Made by a program: the position numbers and the translations under genes. A stretch of DNA of 64,000 nt from Streptomyces griseorubiginosus (lineage in GTDB: Bacteria; Actinomycetota; Actinomycetes; Streptomycetales; Streptomycetaceae), in assembly GCF_001514195.1 (NCBI RefSeq), contig NZ_KQ948742.1, forward strand, positions 1 to 64,000, given 5' to 3'. Numbering within the stretch: position 1 is the stretch's first letter; each line of letters begins with the position of its first letter. A model generated the notes under the pieces. That model saw only the letters and a list, made by a program, of their open reading frames with translations, was not told where the DNA came from and made no database searches. This document shows, piece by piece, positions 1 to 8,140 of the stretch.

Positions 1-174
1 GCTCGCCACGAACTTGCCCTGGTTCTGCGGGATCAGGGTGAGTTGGACCGGGCCCGCAGCGAGTTGGAGGCCATCCTCGCCCACCGACGCGACAGCCTCG
101 GCGACACCCACCCAGACACCCTCAGCACTCAGCGAGAACTCGGTGACCTTCAACAGCCCCGTGCCGTCGACTGA
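1..174 (+). CDS. Tetratricopeptide-repeat protein, C-terminal end (partial)
   Basis: The start lies left of the window; frame 1 is open from base 1 to a TGA at 172-174. The 57 visible residues read as one and a half TPR helical hairpins of the kinesin-light-chain type, with a GELDRAR helix and the HPDTL signature seen in actinobacterial NB-ARC/TPR and AfsR-like proteins. TPRs are protein-protein interaction modules. The N-terminal domains cannot be seen, so an NTPase regulator, a defence STAND protein or a plain TPR protein are all possible. It lies inside the presumed integrated element that ends at the tRNA-Ser fragment near 1884. Confidence 0.7.
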   Translation, partial: ARHELALVLRDQGELDRARSELEAILAHRRDSLGDTHPDTLSTQRELGDLQQPRAVD

Positions 175-764
175 CAGACCAGTAAGACAACTCAGAGGCT
201 GCTCTCTGGGCCATATGTGGGCCAGCACCCTCCTGAATGTGCCACATCGGGCCATTGATACAGGTCAGAGCAAGCGCCATTGGTGGTGACGCGACGCTCT
301 TGAAAGACGCTGTGTTCCCAGTCGGAACGGATTTCCTCACCTCGTCAAGCCCCGGCTGCGCTCCGCTCCGCCGGGCGCGCTTCCCGGCTCCGCTGCGGGC
401 GACGCTCCTGCCTTCGGCCCGCTTCGCCCGCGCTGCTCCGACGCGCGCCCACATGTGGATACGGCCCGTGGCCACGAGGCGAGCACCGCGGAGTACGGCC
501 CACGTCAAGACGATGCCTCCCCGCGGGATCGGCCGGGCATCGGTAGTTGAGACTCCACCGACCGCGCTTGTCCAGTGATGCGGGAGTCGTCCACTCGTAC
601 GTGCCAATTCGCTCAACGCTGATACGCGTCACAAGATTTCGTGTACACAATGTTCCCGCATGTTCGGCGTGCAAGCCCGCACACGAGGGAATGAATCGGC
701 AATCAGCGCTACGCGGGTGAGTGAACTTGAGCATGCCCAATACTGCCGCAAGGAGGGGTGATGG
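175..764. other. Gene-free region inside the presumed mobile element
   Basis: No reading frame here has both coding-like codon use and a credible ribosome binding site. The middle (about 345-450) is GC-skewed low-complexity sequence. The last 100 bases become more AT-rich and should hold the promoter of the following membrane-protein gene. Short palindromes (CCATATGG-like near 212, CACATGTG near 451) are too small to assign. Confidence 0.5.
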
Positions 765-1406
765 ATGCCATCGAATAAAGAGAGAGCTCAGAAGGCGTTG
801 GAGGAAATTTCCACAGAAGAGGCTGAAAAATACCTCAAGGAGCTCCGCGAATCATGGGAAGAGGTCACCAAGAGCCTGAATCGATCAACAATCGCCTACT
901 GCCTAATTGTCGCCCTATTTGAGCTGCTGATCGGGAGCAAGCAGGAATTGAGGTTCACGGTCGCGGGATTTCAGTTTGCCAACTCTGCGACGCTGCAAAA
1001 GGCGTTACCCGCCTTGGCTGGCTATTTTTATTGCAGCTCCATGACCTACGCTTGCAAGTGGCTCGCCTGTGAAGAGGTTTTCGATGCCTTCTATAAAAAA
1101 CTGAGACCGCAGCTATACGGGCAAGATCTGGAGGTGGAGCTGAAACCGTCGGCCGGACCCTGGAATATTGGACTGCACTTTCCAGGCGATAGCGGGGCGC
1201 AACGTTTTGGGTTCGCCATCCAATTGGCCTTGGGATCGATGTTTCTATTCATTATCCCTCTGGCGTTTGCCGCCCATTCGGCGTTCCTGTTGATCGACAA
1301 ATTTGGTGGAGGTGACGTCTTCACCATCTTTACCATCTCGCTATCTGGCGCCCTAGTGATTGCGGGGATGGCGTATGGCCTATGGGATAGAGAGACCCGG
1401 GGTTGA
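765..1406 (+). CDS. Hypothetical membrane protein, probably horizontally acquired
   Basis: Unrecognised 213-residue protein. Residues 1-38 form a charged, Glu/Lys-rich amphipathic helix, followed by hydrophobic segments at about 43-58, 80-100, 150-172 and 185-207. This suggests a membrane protein with three or four helices and a cytoplasmic coiled N-terminus. ATG 765 is preferred because AGGAGG (751-756) sits 8 bases upstream; the nearer ATG at 761 runs into a stop after five codons. Codon use differs from its neighbours: many AT-ending codons and a TTA leucine codon at 1005-1007. In Streptomyces TTA genes depend on the bldA tRNA. Composition and position next to an attachment-site remnant argue for transfer. 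No function can be assigned. Confidence 0.75.
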   Translation: MPSNKERAQKALEEISTEEAEKYLKELRESWEEVTKSLNRSTIAYCLIVALFELLIGSKQELRFTVAGFQFANSATLQKALPALAGYFYCSSMTYACKWLACEEVFDAFYKKLRPQLYGQDLEVELKPSAGPWNIGLHFPGDSGAQRFGFAIQLALGSMFLFIIPLAFAAHSAFLLIDKFGGGDVFTIFTISLSGALVIAGMAYGLWDRETRG

Positions 1407-1828
1407 GGTGGCTACCTGCCAGGGTGAGGAGTGGCGCCGACCGCGTACCGCAACGAAGTACAGCAACCCCAGCAACCGGCAGCACCAGCCCTCATTGGCC
1501 TCATGGCGGCCTGTATGACCTTGAATGACCGTTCTCTGCAGAGCTGCGGATCAGAAGCTCTCCGTGCCACAACCGTGCCAGAACGAGTGGGGAGCCACGG
1601 GGAACAGCACGCGCTAGCAGGGCGTGCACCCCACGTCCGCCGGAGTGCTTCTTCCACAGGTCAGCCGTCAGGTCGCCCAACCTCGCTCCTAAAGCGGGTG
1701 TTGGTCGCCTCGTTGTCCTGGTCTTTGTCCAGTGCGCCCACGGACATCACCGTTCATGGAAGTACGCGCCGCCCGCCTGACCTGCCACGCGAACCGCTGC
1801 GAACGCTCCCGGGCAGCCGCGCGGACAG
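1407..1828. other. Non-coding end of the presumed integrated element
   Basis: No convincing gene. At 1563-1584 an 11-base unit (CGTGCCACAAC then CGTGCCAGAAC) is repeated head to tail, followed by two GGGGA-containing words. Such short direct repeats next to a tRNA attachment site can be integrase arm-binding sites, but I cannot show that. No integrase gene lies in the visible part, so if one exists it is at the other end of the element. Confidence 0.4.
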
Positions 1829-1884
1829 TTGGAAAGCGTGTTGGGGGCAACCCCTCACGAGTTCGAATCTCGTATCCTCCGCCA
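1829..1884 (+). pseudogene. 3' half of tRNA-Ser(GGA): attachment-site remnant (attR-like)
   Basis: The sequence runs from the anticodon loop (GGA at 1831-1833) through a long variable arm (GGGG-CAA-CCCC, about 1843-1854), a T-arm with TTCGAAT loop (stem 1857-1861 with 1869-1873) and the 3' acceptor strand ATCCTCC plus GCCA (1874-1884). The 5' half is missing: upstream bases do not form a D-arm or the complementary GGAGGAT acceptor strand. A tRNA gene cut at the anticodon with a perfect 3' half is the classic product of site-specific integration into a tRNA gene. The direction implies that the element lies to the left and an intact tRNA-Ser lies beyond the window. Confidence 0.85.
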
Positions 1885-1903
1885 GTGCCTCACCGGGCAC
1901 GAT

Positions 1904-1941
1904 GTCGAAGGGCCCCGCTGTTCGCAGCGGGGCCCTTCGAC
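1904..1941 (+). terminator. Strong hairpin terminator of the displaced tRNA-Ser 3' end
   Basis: Perfect 17-bp stem (1904-1920 with 1925-1941) and a TTCG tetraloop, starting 20 bases after the tRNA CCA. The same GAAGGGCCCCG-type stem follows the intact tRNA-Ser at 18547, which supports its being the native terminator of the split gene. Confidence 0.8.
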
Positions 1942-1950
1942 GTTTCCGTG

Positions 1951-2319
1951 TCAGTCGGAACAGTCGGATCTGCCGGATTCCGCGGAGTGCAAACCCGGTG
2001 CGCTGTCTTTCGTGACGAGCGGCTCCGCCCAGGCCGCGGTCGCGAGGGTGTCCCGTTTCACCATGTGTCCGTCGACCACCTCGTACAGGAGCCGTCGTAC
2101 CCAGGGGCCGAGACGGATCACGTACCGGATGCCCTCGATGTCCACCGCGCCGATTTCACCCCGGCCGGGGCTGGCAGTGAATCCGTCGGCCTCTGCTACC
2201 TGCCATCCCGCCTTCGAGGCGAGGTACACCCAGGTGCCGAGAGCCCGCTCGTGGTCCGAGCAGGGCGTGAGGCCGCCCACCCGCGCGATGATCTCGACAG
2301 GATCCGTTCGCTTGTCCAT
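1951..2319 (-). CDS. Small conserved-looking hypothetical protein
   Basis: 122 residues, unrecognised. It begins MDKRTDPVEIIARVGG, is soluble, and has a mixed alpha/beta pattern with a hydrophobic core around VDIEGIRYVIRLGPWVRRLLYEVV; the last 25 residues are polar. The ATG at 2317-2319 is chosen because GGGAGGCAC lies just upstream on the minus strand; a longer frame to 2448 has an unlikely Cys/Arg-rich N-terminus. The stop lies 9 bases from the tRNA terminator hairpin, which it converges on. Codon use is typical of the host, so this is probably the first chromosomal gene to the right of the integrated element. Confidence 0.65.
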   Translation of the reverse strand: MDKRTDPVEIIARVGGLTPCSDHERALGTWVYLASKAGWQVAEADGFTASPGRGEIGAVDIEGIRYVIRLGPWVRRLLYEVVDGHMVKRDTLATAAWAEPLVTKDSAPGLHSAESGRSDCSD

Positions 2320-2419
2320 CGTGCCTCCCGGCTCTCCATACCGGACGACGAGAGACCGGCGGTCCGGATCATGGCAGCGGCAGTCCAGTCGAGTTTCGGG
2401 GGCCTTCACCTCCCCCGCC

Positions 2420-3199
2420 TCAATGCACCGACAACCCCCCGTCCACAAAGATCGACTGCCCCGTCACATACCCCGCCGCCCCGCTCGCCAGGAACACCGC
2501 CGCGCCCGCGAAGTCGTCCGGGAGGCCGTTGCGGCCTGTCATGGTGCGGGTGGCAAGGTGGGCCACCTGCTCCGGGTCGTCTGCCAGGCGGGCGTTCAGG
2601 GGGGTCAGGACGAAGCCGGGGACCAGGGTGTTGCAGGTGACTCCGTGGGGGGACCAGGCCTCGGCCTGGGAGCGGGCCAGGGATTCCAGGGCGCCCTTGG
2701 AGACGCCGTACGCGCCGCTCTGGACGAAGGCGCGGTGGGCCTGCTGGGAGGTGATGTGGATGATGCGGCCGAAGCCGCGCTCCGCCATGCCGGGGCCGAA
2801 GCGTTGGCCCAGGAGGTAGGGGGCCTCCAGGTTGACGGCCATCGTCGTGTCCCACACCTCGTCCGTGAGCTCGTTCATCGGGGGACGCAGGTTCACCCCC
2901 GCCGAGTTGACCAGGATGTCCGGCTCGCCGAACACGGCCGCGGCCGCCTCCGCCGCCGTACGGACCCCGTCCCTCGTGCTCAAGTCTCCGCTCACCCAAG
3001 CCGATCGGCAGCCCGATGCGTCCAATTCAGCAACTACGGAGGACAGTTCGGGTTCTCTGCGCGCCGCGATCACCACGCTCGCTCCCGCCCGCGCCAACGC
3101 CTCCGCGATCGACCTGCCGATGCCCGAGCTGCCGCCGGTCACCAGGGCCACGCGGCCTTCCAGCGAGAACAGTTGGGAGAGATACGCCTGGGAAGTCAT
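2420..3199 (-). CDS. SDR-family NAD(P)-dependent oxidoreductase
   Basis: 259 residues, the normal length for a classical short-chain dehydrogenase. It has the cofactor motif TGGSSGIG (21-28), the structural motif NSAG (98-101), catalytic Ser151, and the Tyr164-x3-Lys168 pair in YGVSK. The C-terminal GQSIFVDGG is the usual classical SDR signature. The overall pattern resembles gluconate 5-dehydrogenase and 3-ketoacyl reductase types, but the substrate cannot be told. It starts 30 bases from the divergent DUF72 gene, so the two probably share a promoter region. Confidence 0.9.
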   Translation of the reverse strand: MTSQAYLSQLFSLEGRVALVTGGSSGIGRSIAEALARAGASVVIAARREPELSSVVAELDASGCRSAWVSGDLSTRDGVRTAAEAAAAVFGEPDILVNSAGVNLRPPMNELTDEVWDTTMAVNLEAPYLLGQRFGPGMAERGFGRIIHITSQQAHRAFVQSGAYGVSKGALESLARSQAEAWSPHGVTCNTLVPGFVLTPLNARLADDPEQVAHLATRTMTGRNGLPDDFAGAAVFLASGAAGYVTGQSIFVDGGLSVH

Positions 3200-3229
3200 G
3201 GCCGCACCCTAAGTCGGTACCCGGCGTCC

Positions 3230-4072
3230 ATGACCAACATCCTTGTCGGCACGTGCTCCTGGACCGACCCCGCGCTCGTCCGCAGCGGCTGGTACCCGCC
3301 GGGGTGGCGGGACGCGGAGAAGCGGTTGCGGTTCTACGCCGGGCGCTTTCCCGTCGTCGAGGTGGACGGCACCTTCTACGCCCTGCCCAGTGAGCGCAAC
3401 AGCCGGCTCTGGGTGGAGCGGACGCCCCCGGAGTTCGTGTTCGACGTGAAGGCGTACGCCGTGCTCACCGGGCACCCCGCCCGGCAGGCCGCGCTCGCCG
3501 ACGTCCCTCCGGGCGAGGTGTGGGCGCGGTTCGCCGCCGGGATCGAGCCGTTGCGGGAGGCCGGGCGGCTCGGCGGGGTGCTGTTCCAGTTCCCGCCGTG
3601 GTTCCGGCCGGGGGCGCGGGCCGAGCGGTTCCTGGAGGAGACCGCCGAACGGACCGCCGGGTGGCCCGTCCAGGTCGAGTTCCGGCATCCGTCCTGGTGG
3701 CACGAGGAGCAGGAGGACCTCACCTGCGCGCTGCTGGCCAAGTACGGCTTCGCGGCCGTCGCCGTCGACATGCGCCAGGGACTGCCCGCCTCCCTGCCGC
3801 CGGTCACCCCCGTCACCTCCGACCGGCTGGCCGTCGTGCGCTTCCACGGGCGCAGCTCCTCCTGGGGCCGCGGCAGCAAGGAGGAACGCTTCCGCTACGA
3901 CTACTCGCGCGCCGAACTCGCCCAGTGGGTACCGCGGGTGCGCGCCCTGGCCGAGCGGGTCGACCAGGTGCACGTCCTGTTCAACAACTGCTGCGCGGCA
4001 GCCGCCGTACACGCCGCCGAGACCATGGACGAGCTGCTCAGCCCACGATCCGCACCGTCTTCGTCACACTGA
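3230..4072 (+). CDS. DUF72 family protein (TIM-barrel, YecE-like)
   Basis: 280 residues. The N-terminal ILVGTCSWTDP and the pieces EVDGTFYALP, FDVKAYAVLTGH, GGVLFQFPPWF, VEFRHPSWW and VVRFHGR are hallmarks of the DUF72/YecE family, an eight-stranded barrel of unknown biochemical role. The ATG at 3230 opens directly into the conserved first strand; the frame is open far upstream but that part lacks family similarity. The 3' end overlaps the convergent CopC-CopD gene by 35 bases (4038-4072). Confidence 0.88.
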   Translation: MTNILVGTCSWTDPALVRSGWYPPGWRDAEKRLRFYAGRFPVVEVDGTFYALPSERNSRLWVERTPPEFVFDVKAYAVLTGHPARQAALADVPPGEVWARFAAGIEPLREAGRLGGVLFQFPPWFRPGARAERFLEETAERTAGWPVQVEFRHPSWWHEEQEDLTCALLAKYGFAAVAVDMRQGLPASLPPVTPVTSDRLAVVRFHGRSSSWGRGSKEERFRYDYSRAELAQWVPRVRALAERVDQVHVLFNNCCAAAAVHAAETMDELLSPRSAPSSSH

Positions 4073-6038
4073 TCTGGTCGATGTCGGACACCCGGACCGT
4101 GGCCTTCATCTGCCAGTCGCCGGCCAGCGGCAGGGTGAGGTCGTTCGTGCCCCAGTAGCCGCCCTTGTTCTTGAGCCCGGCGTCGATCGGGCCGATCTGC
4201 TTGGCCGGCAGGGTGAAGGACAACCGGAGTTCGGGGACCGTGGCGAGACCGCCGTCGGCCGCGTAGACGATGGCCTGCACGGAGTTCTCGCCGGTGCGGC
4301 CCGGGTCGAGGGTGATCTGAACCTTCCCCGAAGCACCGGCCACGGCGAACGGGACAGTGGTCACAGACGCGGTGGGCAGTCCGCCCGTGGCCGGACCCGC
4401 CTCGGCCGCCTCCGCCTGCGCCCGGCCGGGCAGTGTGCCGCTCAGCACGGTGCTCAGCACCAGCACCACGACACCGACGGTCACTTCGGCGAGGACGGAG
4501 CGGCGCAGGCCGTGCCGGTAGGCCGCGTCGGCCCGCGCGTCACGCCCACGCGTACGACGCCCGTCACGTGCCCCCTGGCCGGGGGTGGCGGACACCGGCT
4601 CGGCCGGCGTCGGCACCGCGTCGTCCGGGTCCTGGGCGGCGGGCGCTTCGCCCTCAGGGTCCGCAACCGCGGATGCTCCAGCCGTACCGGCAGACGTCGA
4701 CGAAACCGCCGCCGCTCCCACCCGTTCCGGCACCGTCTCCACCACGGCCGTTTTCTCCTCGACGACCGTTTTCTCCTCGACGGCCGGCTTCGCCTCCGCC
4801 CCCGTGGCCGTGGTCGTGGCCGTCAGTCGTCCGGTCCACCGCCGCGACAGCCGCGCCGCCGTCAGCAGCAGTGCCACCGCGATCAGTTTGAGGACCAGGA
4901 GATGGCCGTACGTCGTGCCGGTGATCTCCTTCCAGGAGCCCAGGCCGCGCCAGGACTGGTAGACGCCCGTGACGACGAGGACGGTCACGCAGCCGAAGGC
5001 CAGCCGGGAGAAGCGGGCGACCACGGCGGGCGGGAGCTGGGAGGAGGCCCGGTGCAGGAGCGAGAGCAGGGACGCGAGGCCGCCCAGCCAGACCGCCATG
5101 GACAGCACGTGCAGCACGGCGGAGGTCATCGCCACCGGTACCTGGATCCCGGCCGACGCGTGCTCCGCGGCGGCCCAGGTCAGCGCGAGGCCCACGGCGA
5201 GCACGGCGCCGGCGGCCTGCCAGGGGCGGGACAGCCGCGACTCGCCGAGCCGCAGCAGTCGTACGACGAAGAAGTACGCGACCAGCAGCAGTGCCACGCG
5301 GACCAGGAGGGCCTCGCCGGGGCGGGTGCTCAGGGTGCGTTCGAAGGCCTTCAGGGAGAAGGCGGACGCCGGGCCCGTCCCCGCCTCGTAGGGCGCGCGC
5401 AGCACCAGCAGGAACAGGGTCGAGCCGAGCAGGGTGCCCCAGCCCGCCCACAGCAGCCTGCCCAGGCGGGCCGCCTCCGGGGGACGGCAGGCGGCGAGGA
5501 AGACCGCGGTGCCGATGAGCAGGGCCGCGGCGAGGTAGGCCAGGTAGCGGCCCATGTTGAAGAGGCTCTCGGTGGCCGGGTTCTCGGTCGGGCCGGTGTC
5601 CACGACCACCGTGGCCGGGGAGGGCTTGCCGACCGAGAAGGTGAAGGCGCCGGAGACCGGGTGGCTGTCGGCCGAGACCACCCGCCAGGCCACCGTGTAG
5701 GTGCCCTGGGCGAGCTTGGCCGGCAGGGTGACGCTCGCCGTGTCCGAGCCGCCCGCCCCGTGTGCCGCTTCGCCGGTCTTCAGGCGTTCGCCCTTGGGGG
5801 TCAGGACCCGGAAGGAGTCGTCGAGCAGACCGACGGACTCGGTGAAGGTCAGGGTGATGGAGCGGGGGGCGGACTTGAGGACGGTTCCGTCCTCGGGGTC
5901 GGTGGCGCGCAGGGCCGCGTGTGCCGACGCCGTTCCGCCGCCGAGGAGGAGCAGGACCAGCGCGGTGCCCAGCAGCACCAGCCCCTGAAGTCCTCGCCTT
6001 CGCCGGCCTGTGCTGCTGCGCGTACGCTCACACCTCAC
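4038..6038 (-). CDS. Copper-resistance CopC-CopD fusion membrane protein
   Basis: 666 residues. An Arg-rich N-terminus and hydrophobic segment (about 18-38) form a signal peptide ending near ASAHA, so the mature protein starts with the His used as a copper ligand in CopC. The CopC beta-sandwich spans about 39-135 (TDPEDGTVLKSAP, FTESV, VVSADSHPVSG). A CopD-like membrane part with about eight helices covers 150-400. A variable Ala/Glu/Thr-rich stretch with short EEKT repeats (about 410-500) leads to another helix and a beta-rich extracytoplasmic C-terminus (about 540-666) resembling YtkA/FixH-type domains. Known role of the family: periplasmic or surface copper handling and uptake. No copper operator was recognised upstream. 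Confidence 0.87.
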   Translation of the reverse strand: MRCERTRSSTGRRRRGLQGLVLLGTALVLLLLGGGTASAHAALRATDPEDGTVLKSAPRSITLTFTESVGLLDDSFRVLTPKGERLKTGEAAHGAGGSDTASVTLPAKLAQGTYTVAWRVVSADSHPVSGAFTFSVGKPSPATVVVDTGPTENPATESLFNMGRYLAYLAAALLIGTAVFLAACRPPEAARLGRLLWAGWGTLLGSTLFLLVLRAPYEAGTGPASAFSLKAFERTLSTRPGEALLVRVALLLVAYFFVVRLLRLGESRLSRPWQAAGAVLAVGLALTWAAAEHASAGIQVPVAMTSAVLHVLSMAVWLGGLASLLSLLHRASSQLPPAVVARFSRLAFGCVTVLVVTGVYQSWRGLGSWKEITGTTYGHLLVLKLIAVALLLTAARLSRRWTGRLTATTTATGAEAKPAVEEKTVVEEKTAVVETVPERVGAAAVSSTSAGTAGASAVADPEGEAPAAQDPDDAVPTPAEPVSATPGQGARDGRRTRGRDARADAAYRHGLRRSVLAEVTVGVVVLVLSTVLSGTLPGRAQAEAAEAGPATGGLPTASVTTVPFAVAGASGKVQITLDPGRTGENSVQAIVYAADGGLATVPELRLSFTLPAKQIGPIDAGLKNKGGYWGTNDLTLPLAGDWQMKATVRVSDIDQISVTKTVRIVG

Positions 6039-6129
6039 GTCACTACTCCGTACCTGGGCTCACGGTCTTCCCGATAGGTACGGACGCGGACGGCCAAGCG
6101 CTCACCGGCGGCGCGGACGGCGCCGTGCG

Positions 6130-6265
6130 GCTCACCACACCGCCCCCGCCGTCACCACGCCCACCGTCACCACACCGTCCCCGCCCTCACCACGTCCACC
6201 GTCACCACGCCGCCCCCACCGACATCCCGCCCACCGTCACCACGCCGCCCCCGCCGACACCCCGC
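6130..6265. repeat. Degenerate tandem repeat downstream of and into the SDR gene
   Basis: Units built on CACCGTCACCACGCC recur about six times. The copy at 6241-6265 forms the last codons of the minus-strand SDR gene, and the copy at 6200-6228 (ACCACGCCGCCCCCACCGAC) is nearly identical, so the gene's 3' end appears to have been duplicated downstream. Confidence 0.6.
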
Positions 6266-6989
6266 CGTCCACCACCAGGTCGTGACCGGTGATCCAGGAC
6301 GCGAGCGGTAAGGCGAGGAACACGCACGCGTCGGCCACGTCCTCGGGGCGTCCGAGCCGGGCCAGGGGCGCTCGTCGCGTCCAGCGCTCCACGCCCTCCG
6401 GCCAGGCCCGCGCCAGCCCTTCCCGGTCGATCAGGCCGGGCGAGACGGTGTTGACGCGGATGCCCCGCGGGCCGTACTCGAGGGCCGCCGACCGTGCGTG
6501 CATCACGACCGCGGCCTTCGAGGCGGAGTAGTGGGCGTGCTCGGGCGCGGGCCGGCTCGCCTCGATCGACGCGATGTGGGTCACCGACCCGCCCGGCCCC
6601 ATGACCTCCGCTGCGGCCTGCGTGCACGCGAAGACGCTGGTGAGGTTGGTGTCCACGACCTCCCGCCACTGCGCCGCCGTCATCCCGGGCAGCGGCTGCG
6701 TCGGCTGCACGCCCGCGTTGTTGACCAGGGAGGTCAGCCCCTCACCCCACTCGGCCGCCTTGGCAACCAGCCGCCGGCACTCCGCCTCGTCCCGCAGTTC
6801 CGCCTCCAGTACGACGGCCCGGGCGCCCAAGTCCTCGATCCTGCAAGCCACTTCACGGGCCGCCGGCACCGCCGTACGGCAATGGAGCGCGACCGCGGCG
6901 CCCTGCTCGGCGAAGCGCAGCGCGACCCCGCGTCCGATGCCGCCGCCCGCGCCCGTGACCAGGGCGACCTGGCCCTCCAGGAGTCTCAT
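6237..6989 (-). CDS. SDR-family oxidoreductase, last gene of the iron-regulated operon
   Basis: 250 residues. It has TGAGGGIG (12-19), NNAG (90-93), catalytic Ser141, Tyr154 and Lys158 in YSASK, and the C-terminal HDLVVDGG. The substrate is unknown. Its ATG overlaps the stop of the cupin gene upstream (6986-6989, ATGA), so translation is probably coupled. The last codons lie in a tandem repeat. A longer frame reaching 7115 would run backwards through the cupin gene and is rejected. Confidence 0.87.
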   Translation of the reverse strand: MRLLEGQVALVTGAGGGIGRGVALRFAEQGAAVALHCRTAVPAAREVACRIEDLGARAVVLEAELRDEAECRRLVAKAAEWGEGLTSLVNNAGVQPTQPLPGMTAAQWREVVDTNLTSVFACTQAAAEVMGPGGSVTHIASIEASRPAPEHAHYSASKAAVVMHARSAALEYGPRGIRVNTVSPGLIDREGLARAWPEGVERWTRRAPLARLGRPEDVADACVFLALPLASWITGHDLVVDGGVSAGAAW

Positions 6990-7453
6990 GGACGGCACAG
7001 TCCCGCGATCCGGGCGGCCTCGGCGGGATAACGCGCCGTCAGCTCGGCCGCGTCGCCGTGCTCGTAGTCCTGGTAGGTGAAGCCGGGGGCCATGGTGCAG
7101 CCGAAGAAGGTCCACGCGCCACGGGTCCTGGCGCCCATCCAGGTGCCCGCGGGCACGGTCAGCTGAGGGCGCTGGCCGGCTCTTATGTCGGGGCCCAGCA
7201 CGGGGGTCGTCGCCGTGCCATCCGGGGCGAGGAGCAGGAGGTCCAGGGGATCGCCGAGGTAGTGGTGCCAGATCTCGTCGCTGGGCAGGCGGTGCAGGGC
7301 GGAGTAGTCGTCCGCGGTCAGGAGCGCGACGATCGCGGTGCCGTGCGGTCGTCCGTCGTCGCGCTCCGGTCCCGCCCAGGTCTGCCGGAACAGGCCGCCC
7401 TCGCGGGGGATCGGTTCCAGGCCGTAGTGGGCGACGAGGTCGTCAGGCGTCAC
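6986..7453 (-). CDS. Cupin_5 (DUF985) family protein
   Basis: 155 residues covering the whole family: LVAHYGLEPIPREGGLFRQTW, then TADDYSALHRLPSDEIWHHYLG, GQRPQLTVPAGTWMGAR, and a closing FFGCTMAPGFTYQDYEHGD. These are the signatures of the DUF985/cupin_5 group, a small double-stranded beta-helix whose members bind sugars or metals; the enzymatic role is not settled. It overlaps the acyltransferase gene upstream by 11 bases and the SDR downstream by 4, so it is translated as part of the same operon. Confidence 0.88.
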   Translation of the reverse strand: MTPDDLVAHYGLEPIPREGGLFRQTWAGPERDDGRPHGTAIVALLTADDYSALHRLPSDEIWHHYLGDPLDLLLLAPDGTATTPVLGPDIRAGQRPQLTVPAGTWMGARTRGAWTFFGCTMAPGFTYQDYEHGDAAELTARYPAEAARIAGLCRP

Positions 7454-8132
7454 CCGGGAAGGCTACCTCCCTTGTCAGAAAGGCCAGTTGGGCGTGCTTC
7501 TCGGGCAGGTGGACGTCCGGGAGGTCGATCTCCGGGAGGACGACGGCCTCGCCCGCCACGAATCCCTGCTTCACGAACCGGGCGACGGCCTTCTCGTTGC
7601 GCACGTCCGGATCGACGACGACCCGGCGCCGGTCGAGTCCGAGCAGCACGTACGAGGCCACGGCGCTCAGCAGCGCCGACGACCACCCCGAGGTGGCGAC
7701 CCCGGCGGCCGCGGGCGCGAGCAGCAGGTGCACGCCGATGTCTCCGGGGCGGACCTCGTAGCACTCGCCGACCCGGTCGGCCTCCGGCTCGTAGGTCTGG
7801 AGGAGCCCGGCGGGTTCGCCGTCCTTCTCCAGGAGGTAGGCGTGGTGGGTGTCGAGGGTGTCCAAGTGGGCGTAGATCTCGGCCACCTGGTCCTTGGTGA
7901 GGCCGTTCATGCCCCAGAACGCGGCCCGTTCCTCGCGCACCCAGGCGTGCACGGTGGGGGCGTCGGCGTGCGGGTCGAGAGGCAGGACGCGGACGGTGCC
8001 GAAGCCGGGGACGGTCTGGGTGTGGACCGCTTCACGGGTGGGGGCGAGGGCGGGGGCCGCTGCGTGGGCCGGGTGGGGGGGCGCTGCGTCGGCCGAGGTG
8101 GGGGCCGTTGCGTGGGCCGGGGTGTCGGACAT
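7443..8132 (-). CDS. GNAT-family siderophore N-acyltransferase-like protein (IucB/AlcB/RhbD type)
   Basis: 229 residues. A Pro/Ala/His-rich N-terminal tail of about 40 residues precedes a GNAT domain with the features of the AlcB/IucB/MbtK group: the WVREERAAFWGM and LEKDGEPAGLLQTYE motifs, GDIGVHLLLAP, and the acetyl-CoA-site pattern DPDVRNEKAVARFVKQGF. Characterised members acylate hydroxylated lysine or cadaverine groups during siderophore assembly. The ATG at 8130-8132 follows GAGGAAACCG. It starts 8 bases after the penicillin-acylase gene. Iron-dependent expression is expected from the shared iron box, so a siderophore role is likely; the acceptor is unknown. Confidence 0.82.
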   Translation of the reverse strand: MSDTPAHATAPTSADAAPPHPAHAAAPALAPTREAVHTQTVPGFGTVRVLPLDPHADAPTVHAWVREERAAFWGMNGLTKDQVAEIYAHLDTLDTHHAYLLEKDGEPAGLLQTYEPEADRVGECYEVRPGDIGVHLLLAPAAAGVATSGWSSALLSAVASYVLLGLDRRRVVVDPDVRNEKAVARFVKQGFVAGEAVVLPEIDLPDVHLPEKHAQLAFLTREVAFPGDA

Positions 8133-8140
8133 CGGTTTCC

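Noticed and set aside
1829..4072. 747-codon frame upstream of DUF72
   Set aside because: Only residues from 3230 on match the DUF72 family; the upstream part crosses the tRNA fragment, the terminator, and two genes on the other strand.
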